The notes below the pieces were generated by a model. It worked only from the letters and a program-made list of their open reading frames with translations, did no database searches and was not told the DNA's origin. A stretch of DNA of 64,000 nt from Paragorgia papillata (taxonomy: Eukaryota > Cnidaria > Anthozoa > Scleralcyonacea > Coralliidae), in NCBI GenBank assembly GCA_035771165.1, contig JAWNZC010000025.1, positions 4,685,501 through 4,749,500 on the forward strand, given 5' to 3'. Below are positions 57,061 to 64,000 of this stretch, one piece after another. Position numbers and translations under genes: made by a program. The first letter of the stretch is position 1. Every line of letters begins with the position of its first letter.

Positions 57061-58933
57061 ATATGCTGAAAGCAGCAAGAGAACCACTGGTCGAAGACGC
57101 CACCAATCTCACTTTCATGTTGTAGTAATCTAAAACCCCCTAACAAATTTCTTAGCCAATCAGAAAATGGGGTCAAGATCTGACCCTAGCGACTTCATTG
57201 GCTCAGAGAGATCAAAGAAATGGCCAGTTCGACCAGAGGTTCCGTATTCAGCATTCAGGGGGGAAGTGGGGGGGTAGGGGGGGGTAGGTGGCGTAGAACC
57301 TCTGGGGCCAGGGTACAGATGATTCTACTCCTTCAAAAGAGAGTCCTTGGACAGCCTAAGGCAGCGATGGGTTAAGAATTAGGTTGCATCTAAATTTCAT
57401 CTCTTTCTTTCTTTCTTTCCCTCTTCCATCCTCTCTCATTGTTACCTTCTTTAATGTTAAATGTTGAATATGTAGAAAGTACAGCAATGACAACTAGTTC
57501 AACTCCATCAACTAAGGCTTGGGTCTCCTGTGAAAAACAAAGTACAGTGTTCTACTTAATGTCTCAAGTCATTACAAATATACTGATGTACCATACTGTA
57601 GTTTCTCTCATGTTTAAATAAATTGACCATTATTGTTATTTAATATATAAAATAGAGTGTTTTATTGATTTTTCCACCACTAATAAAAGTGATAATCTCA
57701 CATATGCAATTATTTATGATAATCGCACATGTGATGATTATCGCTGAATCAGCATTATAGTTTAATACAATTTTTGCAAGGCAATAGGACAATTTTTTTA
57801 TATAATAAACAGAACAATACATGGATGCTTGGAAATATGAAATTTATTTCTTATGTTGAACAGGATATGTCACTTGTTCGCTTCGCTAACTCGTGAGATA
57901 TCCTGGTCAACACTTGAAATAAATTTCATATTTCCACACATCCATGTATTATTCTCTATATAAAGATAAAGTAATTTCATCACCTTCTTTGATGGCAGTG
58001 GTGGCTTACAAAATACCACAGAAAGTTTGGTACTCTCTTTAGATAATGCCTGGACAGAAAGCCCTGAAATATAATACATTATGTCATAATATTATATTAT
58101 TAAATCTCTGGTACTAGCAAGGGGAGTAGACAAAGAAGTATGCTGTACTGTATATGGGATCACAGTCATCCTTGTCCAGGATAAGTTCTATAGGGTGGGG
58201 TGGGAGATGGTCTGAATGTGCCATCATGCATATTTTAATCTACTGTAGTTGAATATTTCCTTGAAAAACTTGCCATTTTCCAAGGAAGGGGAGTAGAAAA
58301 ATGTGTTCCAAAAGGTCAATTATGTTGGAACTGTGTATTGTTTTCTTCAGGGTTAATTGTTGAGTGACCATCTTTCTGTGTTGATTTTGTTGTTGATATA
58401 ATTTAATACTCTGCAACTGGGGCCAGGGGTGGGGGTGGGGGGGGGGGGAGGAGGGTGGCAGAGAAGGCATGTGCCCACCAACGTTGCTGTAAAATGCCCT
58501 TTTTTGCAAAAGTACCCTTTTTAATAAAGCATGTGCTTCAAGTGTCTTTTTAAAGCTCCTTCAACATCAACTTGCTTCCTATGCCACTGAAATTTTGCAA
58601 TGCATACCTAGTTTATTCCAGTATTCTGACAAGCAGACACTTTTATATGAAGTTGAAAGTCCAATAAGGTTTCCTATAAATTGTCAAAGCTAATTTTAGT
58701 TGAATTTGAAGTCTCACAATTAAAATTACAGAATTAATTTAGTAGTTAATAGTGCTTTAGAAATGAATGGCAATTACTTCAATATAATAGAATTTCAGCT
58801 AAGCTAAAGTTTTTTGTCTACCTTTAATTTTATCTAATGAAATACGCAGACTTTCTTCCAGACTCTGCAAAGGACTTTCATCTAAGCACAAAGAACTGAA
58901 GCCTTCTGAAGGAATGGCTTCACTTTCCGCCAT
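52973..58933 (-). CDS. CCNDBP1: Cyclin-D1-binding protein 1 homologue (GCIP), 11 exons
   Basis: Exons: 58933-58822, 58063-57984, 57527-57446, 56619-56533, 56416-56346, 56128-56052, 55349-55236, 55024-54903, 54251-54188, 53659-53613 and 53084-52973. CCNDBP1/GCIP is an all-helical protein that binds cyclin D and HLH factors and restrains E2F-driven transcription in mammals. Diagnostic stretches are LSKESTKLSVVFCKPPLPS, QNIYFDLLKAMMDFV, LVGIVWEYCES, SVDDLLCCLYSSSL and WLDFLSEVLDHNVKKMK. The total is about 322 residues (360 in human, from memory). Exons 3 and 4 do not join in phase: one base is missing, since total coding length is 968. A 1-base deletion in the assembly or a true lesion is implied. 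Where mammals have an acidic stretch, this protein has a Cys cluster, YCRDCNECECE. Confidence 0.9.
53757..54180. repeat. Two dispersed repeats in a CCNDBP1 intron
   Basis: 53,757-53,830 matches the GTAACTTAGGTTAGATATACTG repeat seen at 43,860. 53,840-54,180 ends in a foldback (54,033-54,173) of TTAACCTCGTTTACTCGGTC and its inverse around GGTCTGATATTTTCCC. The same foldback is at 60,443-60,520. No coding capacity. Confidence 0.7.
55430..55995. repeat. Minisatellite of ACCATATGGTACAGTACAGTA units in a CCNDBP1 intron
   Basis: About 20-40 bp units combine GTACAGTACAGTA with the palindrome ACCATATGGT. Higher-order copies are visible (for example 55,700-55,780 and 55,780-55,860). All Tyr/Cys/Leu/Val-rich frames on the minus strand are artefacts of it. 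Confidence 0.9.
56719..57376. mobile_element. Nested foldback elements in CCNDBP1 intron 3
   Basis: The outer TTAACCC-type repeat begins at TTAACCCATTGC and ends at GCGATGGGTTAAG. Inside it are two others. 56,779-56,974 has arms AAGGCCTATTTACACGATAC and GTGTAAATTGGCCTT plus TATGATTGTCATCTTGGTGT inverted. 56,989-57,316 has arms TACCCTGGTCCCAGAG and CTCTGGGGCCAGGGTA, with homopolymer C and A runs at its centre. No gene. Confidence 0.7.
57534..57983. repeat. CCNDBP1 intron 2 with a foldback
   Basis: 57,800-57,960 has arms AATACATGGATGCTTGGAAATATGAAAT-like and ATTTCATATTTCCACACATCC-like around GGATATGTC..GATATCCTGG. A second small palindrome, ATAATCGCACATGTGATGATTAT, lies near 57,725. No exon was seen. 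Confidence 0.6.
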
Positions 58934-59641
58934 AGTTTAAAACAGATTCCTCGCGAGTCTTGCGCGCGAAACACGCGAGGCTTGCAGTTAACTCTTCTCG
59001 CGTGGCAAAACATAGTGTATATAAAAATAGGTACGTAGTGCGTACACCTGTTAATAATTTCAGAAAGTATTATACAACACTTTAATAAGATTATTCTTTG
59101 TAACAATACTAATAAATAATACTCAGTACATAATATGTATGATGTAACAGCTATATATTATTGTTATAAAATATGGAATATAAACTAAAGTCAGTTTCCA
59201 CGGTTGAAAAACCAAAAGTAAAAAATCTCTATTTTACGAGCTTTTGTGAACGAAATCACTCGAGCTGCGACGAAGGTGCATCTCTATCAGTAGGGACTTT
59301 AAGATCTACGACGTCAACCTCAAGGTCCTTTAAACAAAAGAAACTTTTTGCAAAACAAAGAGAATGAGTATCCTCGTTCTTTATACAACGCCACTTAGAG
59401 CATTTTCACGGCTTCAGGACGACGTCAACGGCCAAAGGAGGAGAACTGTTGCTTGAGATGGACTTCAATACGGACACTACAATCATTTTAGCAATACTGG
59501 GGCGTTTTGGAAGTCACTAAACTAGCTTCAAATATTACATAATAGTCAGTTAACCGTAACATTTTAAATTGTAAGATTTATCTTGCTTTTTAACCACCGT
59601 CGTCGTGGCATCTTGAGGTTCAAGCAATGTTTAATATTTTG
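58934..59641. other. Intergenic region between CCNDBP1 and member 5, with a small plus-strand ORF
   Basis: The CCNDBP1 5' flank near 58,945-58,990 is CpG-rich (CTCGCGAG, GCGCGCGAAACACGCGAGG) and is a likely promoter core. 59,173-59,367 (plus strand) is a 64-codon ORF starting MEYKLKSVSTVEK, with a Ser/Thr-rich middle and a basic end (KQKKLFAKQRE). It is 240 bp head-to-head from CCNDBP1. I recognise no family, and it may be chance. Nothing else was noted. Confidence 0.4.
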
Positions 59642-62600
59642 CTAAAAATACGTCTCTGACTCGTGCGAGCATAGTTCTGACGAAGGATAGTCATTGGACG
59701 GTACACCGTTGGTAGTGGCCACAATTTCAACACTGCCATTGTCACTGTCTGCTTCTGATGGACATTCAGATGCGGACTCACTTTCTTCATCACTGAAAAA
59801 GAGAACAATTCGACATTTTAGAAGATATTCTCAATAAAAGAAACACGAAAGTACAATTTTTTTTGCTAAAGTTGCGATTGTTTCGGTGTGCGAGCGTGTA
59901 TGTCCGTATGTGCGCATGTGGTGGATAAGTGGCCTGCGAGCAGAGACAGGAGGGCCTGCCCGCAGGGTATTGTATAAGTAGAGTGTTTAAAGATTGGTTT
60001 TGACAACGAATTATTATATGGCTGGGTTTGATTTCCGGTCCGTACGCAAAACGACGCACGCTGATTGGTTCCTGAGGTCGGGATTTTACGATATTGACCT
60101 CCGGTCTGTGTCCGGGTCAATACGCTTTTTTCTCGGCCCTGCAAGTTTTTGTGAGAACTTTTCTCAGTTGATTTGAATACAAATAAAAGAGAACTGGTTA
60201 TCTTTATTCAAATATTCTGAACAATAAAATGTGCTAGAACATTGCTGCTGGTTTTCTTTAAAGTCGTTTATCTAAAAACACGACAAATAAAGGCCGAACT
60301 GCCGAACTGGTGTAAACAAGAAGGCCAAGTAGCGACACGAAAAACTTAACAGGTAAGGTAAACAGCATACTCCGAAGACAAAAACAACGCTCGAAACTTA
60401 AAAATAGAATGAACCAACAATAGCCATATAATAATTTTTTTATTAACCTCGTTTGCTCGGTCTGTACGGGAAAGTACCTCGGGCAAATACTTTCCCGTAC
60501 AGACCTCGCACTCGGTTAATAAGTCCTTAATATTGACGTTTCGAGCAGAGCCCTTTAACGCAGTGTGAAGAAACGTCAGTATTTCGTTATCAAAAATATC
60601 CTCGGCAGTTTACCACCTTTCACTTTGCTTTGTGTAAAAATCTAACGTTTCAAGTAAAACACCTTTTATCGGTGCATGCACTAGAGAGAAAGAATAATTG
60701 TATCCCGATCCGTACCTTTTCAGACGTTTATCATTCGTCGTCGAGTCCGACGGATAATCAGAGGATTCTGAATTAGAACACATTTCTCGAGCTTCTTCTT
60801 CATCAACTTTCACATCAACCGACAAAGATTTGGAGTTTTTCCACATTAAAAACACAGCAACAATAAGAAAGAAAATAAAACCCGCTAAGACTCCAATTAT
60901 AATTGCCAGTCTATCAGCGTCGGTTAATCCAGATACTTCGGCTTCGACTGTTTCAGTTGTTTTGTTTTTCCTATTTCTCTCCTCGTTAGGACTGCTTGGT
61001 GGGCTTGTATTAACGCGTGAAGTTCGGATTGGAGACGTTGATGGAGTTCTCTTATCAGGACTGCTTGGTGGGCTTGTATTGACGCGTGAAGTTCGGATTG
61101 GAGACGTTGATGGAGTTCTCTTATCAGGACTGCTTGGTAGGCTTGTATTAACGCGTGAAGTTCGGATTGGAGACGTTGATTGAGTCACAGGCGTACTAGG
61201 GGTTGAAGGTTCTTTTTCTGGAATTAGAGGAAAAACCAACTTTAATTCACACGCGTCAATGCGTTTAACCCTTTGAGGTCTGGACCTCTCCCTGTGCTGA
61301 ATAAAATCGTCTGGTGTTAGCCAGATAAAATACTAAAGACTCGTCTTCAGGCTTCAAAGGGTTAAAGAGGTAGGGTTTTAATGAGTCATTTTGCTACAAA
61401 CTAAACTAATACATAAATATACGCATGCGTAGACAGTCATAAATTTATGTGCGACGATTGTGTTGTCTCCAAGCTTGCGTTATTGCGGAGTTCACATAGG
61501 AAGTCGTGTTTGAACCTCCGAAGTCAACTCTTGTTTTTATACAATTACTCTAGCTAATGTCAGACGGTTTTACTCATCAAAGGGAGATATTTACAGGTAT
61601 ATAAGTCCTTAGTGCGGTTTAAGTTAAGGATGAAGGGTCACTATACTGTCAATAAACTGTTATTACATATAGGTGAACTTGGCCTTGTGATATCAGAGAC
61701 CGCGGATGTGTTTTGTGAATACGACGTTGGCTACAAGGGTTGGGCACAAAAGGAAACCCGCCGTGAGAACGTGCGTCACAATTACATCACAGACACGTTG
61801 ATCAATCGAAACTTGAGGGGAAATCCCTTTTCTATAGATCGTTTTCATCTGACGTCACGGCGGCTATACCGGTGTACAGCTCTATTCTTCAATGGGGCCA
61901 GCGATCACGCGAGTGAAAACGATCCTTAGTAGAGTTGGCTGTAGGTTGGCTGTTGATTTTCTCACTTAATATTTGATAATCGCTTTAACCCTTTCACTAC
62001 TAGACTTTTCTTGACGTGTAAAATCGTCTGGCGTTAGCCACAAAGGGTTAAATGGCAATTTTACAACGTTGCCGCATGCAGGTCAACCTTAAATCGCTTG
62101 TTCTTTTTGGCTTAGTATTTTTAGAATGACTTCATTTTTTTTTGTCTCGTCTTTGTAGAAAATGACTTGAGAGGAAACGGAAAACGTACAATTACCAGTT
62201 ACTTGGAGACGTGCGTCAGCAAATACGTCACAGCTAGACAAGGATCAAATAACTTGTTTGGGGATGTTTTGTAATTGTCAGCAAAGTAAAAGTTTAATAA
62301 ATGTTAGCGAAGTAAGATTCAATTGTCAGAGAGTTTAACCGTTGTATAGCGTTCCTGACAGAGAAATTGAATTATTAAAAAATGTGTTCTTCTAGGGTTG
62401 TTTTTTGTTAGTTTTTTTAAATAAGTCTCTTTGAAAGTTTGCATGGGGATAAATTGTAATAGAAGTGAGAATTTGTGGTTTATTGAGTGAGAATTTTATT
62501 ATTTATTGCTTGAGCTTTCGACTTGTTGACTCAGACCTTCATCAGAGCAAATGTCAACATCGTGTTGGCTCACGATGAAGATGAAGCTCTGATGAAGGCC

Positions 62601-64000
62601 TGAGTCAAAAAGTGGAAAGCTCAGCAAAAAAACAATCAACGAGATGTTACCACAAATTCTCACTTCTATTAAGGTGTCAAAAATTACAAAACATAAACAC
62701 TTTGAATCCTGACGACGAGTCTTTAGTATTTTATTCTGGCTAACGCTAGACGATTTTATTCAGCACAGGGAGAGGTGCAGGCCTCAAAGTGTTAAACATA
62801 AATTCTTGGCAGTGATTCAGTGACTTTTTTAGAAAGACGGCTCATTTTGTTATACCACTTTTTTCAAGCAATATTCATTTCAAAACTTAGATCAACTTTC
62901 TTATTAGAATTTTGCTTGTCAAGATAAGAGCTCAATTAAAGCCCCGCACAGACGACCAAGTTTTCCTTGACAAATTTTATTTGTTCGTATGTACGACACA
63001 AATTGACAAGTTTTTCCTTGACAAGGAGCCTTGTTCAAAAGCTGGTCATGCCAGCTTTTGAACAAGGAAATTTGTTCGTGTGTATATTCGTCAAGGAAAA
63101 CTTGACAAGATCATCTCCTAAGCTTATTACGCGATCATTGCCGTCAAGGAAAAGTTGTCCAACTGTACACACGAGCAATTACAACTTGTCAAGGAAAATT
63201 GTTGGGAAAAAACGTGTTCATCGTACACACGAGCAATGAAAGTTACCAAGGAACTTGTCAAGAAAAACTTGGTCGTCTGTGCGGGGCTTTAGCGACAAAG
63301 CTTTACCGCTCCTTCGTTTTATCGACCAATTAATTTTAATTAGAAGGTGTCGCATCAACCACACCTTTGCTTATATAATTCAACATTTATGAATGCGTTT
63401 CTAAACAACTTATTTTCAAACTGTGCTAATTTATTAATCACAATTAATATAAGATGCCTGTTATCGACCTTAACCCTTTGACTCCTAAGCGCGTATGTAG
63501 ACGCACCTTTAGTATTTGACTCTGGCTAACGCCAGACGATTTTACTCATCAAGGGAAGACCCCTGGTAGGCAAGTAAAATATGAACTATGCTAAAACAAA
63601 AAGGACTTGAAATCTAACAAACGGAACTGTCTAATCATCTGAAAGAATTTTTCTTCCGAAAACAAAGAAAACAAATAATTAGCAATGCTTTGACCAATAT
63701 TTTACGAATATATTTCTTTCCTTTTTTGTTGACAACATTTAGAATTTCGAGATTTCTAAATAAGGAAGACGTTGCTCGAGATTGGATCATCAGCTAATAA
63801 CCACACTCGTCGGGATACGCCGAGAAAGGTAGCAAATACCGAGCGCGATTCTGAATTTTAATAAGGCCTAAGAAATCTACGGTAGACCCTCGTGGTTAGA
63901 AAATACTTAAAAAATAATTAATAGAAACTACTTACCACATGCTTTTTTGCAAGCGTCGATATCTCCATGCGATTCATGTTCGCATTTTTTAGGACACCCG
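59642..64000 (-). CDS. Single-CRD TNF-receptor-like membrane protein, family member 5 (5' end beyond window)
   Basis: Visible exons: 64000-63937 (partial), 61217-60716 and 59792-59642, phases 1 and 2 as in its relatives. The first shows only the end of the Cys domain: GCPKKCEHESHGDIDACKKAC, then a GT donor. That is C-P-x2-C-x10-C-x3-C, matching members 3 and 4. Exon 2 has a long Ser/Thr/Pro stalk with three in-frame 23-residue repeats (TSPIRTSRVNTS.PSSP), then an acidic spacer and a transmembrane helix (IIIGVLAGFIFFLIVAVFLM). The cytoplasmic part is Asp/Glu/Ser-rich (DVKVDEEEAREM). Exon 3 adds SDEESESASECPSE and ends SETYF. The signal peptide and first cysteines lie to the right of the window. 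Confidence 0.8.
60990..61195 (-). repeat. 69-bp in-frame tandem repeat (3 copies) in the stalk of member 5
   Basis: Plus-strand units of 69 bp begin GGACTGCTTGGTGGGCTTGT and recur at about 60,989, 61,058 and 61,127 with few differences. 69 is a multiple of three, so each copy adds 23 residues. The repeat is expected to vary in copy number between alleles. Confidence 0.85.
61218..63936. other. Intron 1 of member 5, repeat-rich
   Basis: Contains TTAACCC-type repeats at 61,265-61,366, 61,986-62,050, 62,698-62,795 and 63,472-63,580. 62,462-62,667 is a foldback with AGTGAGAATTTGTGG ends. 62,937-63,291 is a MITE. 63,806-63,851 resembles 51,299-51,364. The 105-codon plus-strand ORF at 61,612-61,929 has no recognisable motif. 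Confidence 0.65.
62937..63291. mobile_element. MITE with TAAAGCCCCGCACAGACGAC termini
   Basis: TAAAGCCCCGCACAGACGAC on the left and its inverse GTCGTCTGTGCGGGGCTTTA on the right are perfect. Each is followed inward by CAAGTTTT(C/T)CTTGACAA repeats in opposing orientations. A central palindrome, CAAAAGCTGGTCATGCCAGC, marks the axis. The TA at each edge could be a Tc1/mariner-type target. No coding capacity. Confidence 0.8.

Noticed and set aside
61612..61929. 105-codon plus-strand frame in intron 1 of member 5
   Set aside because: No motif or family similarity, and its position inside an intron suggests a chance frame.

Overview
This is a eukaryotic, AT-rich, intron-rich and repeat-rich window. 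It reads as a non-bilaterian marine animal, most likely a cnidarian (anthozoan). The evidence is animal orthologues (katanin p80, C8orf82/UPF0598, AKTIP, CCNDBP1) split by many short introns, plus foldback repeats of types I associate with coral and sea-anemone genomes: 'TTAACCTCG..CGGTCTGTACGGG', 'AATTATTCGCC..GGCGAG' and 'TAACCCTTTGA..TCTGGCGTTAG'. The species cannot be named. I found no rRNA, tRNA, CRISPR or bacterial feature.

Layout. Positions 1-4,929 hold only repeats: an inverted satellite, a GTAAAG-type minisatellite and foldbacks. KATNB1 lies on the minus strand (23 coding exons, 16,631 down to 4,930). It starts head-to-head with C8orf82 (plus strand, 17,010-18,274). A ~9.8 kb block (10,778-20,595) is repeated in tandem almost identically (20,596-30,427). 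The repeat adds a KATNB1 5' half, a second C8orf82 and an AKTIP 3' half. The complete AKTIP gene ends the region (minus strand, 32,396 down to 29,166). Copy 1 carries single-base insertions in four coding exons, and the two copies differ mostly by 1-base indels. Either the duplication is very recent or it is an assembly duplication. KATNB1 intron 2, present in both copies, contains three DNA transposons nested in one another.

The most interesting region is 34,470-64,000. It contains five minus-strand genes with the same three-exon design. Exon 1 encodes a signal peptide and one six-cysteine domain and ends in phase 1. Exon 2 encodes a short or Ser/Thr/Pro-rich stalk and one transmembrane helix and ends in phase 2. 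Exon 3 encodes a short acidic tail. The cysteine spacing resembles a single TNF-receptor cysteine-rich domain of the BCMA/TACI/Fn14 style. The five ectodomains are very divergent although the gene architecture is fixed. One member has two consensus NF-kappaB sites flanking a CRE just upstream of its start. I propose a tandem family of small single-pass receptors, possibly immune or self-recognition receptors. This is inference. CCNDBP1 (minus, 58,933-52,973) sits between members 4 and 5, and member 5 runs off the right edge.

No operon-like cooperation is implied. KATNB1 (microtubule severing), AKTIP (dynein-adaptor FHF complex), C8orf82 (unknown, perhaps mitochondrial) and CCNDBP1 (cyclin-D/HLH regulator) are ordinary housekeeping neighbours of the receptor cluster.
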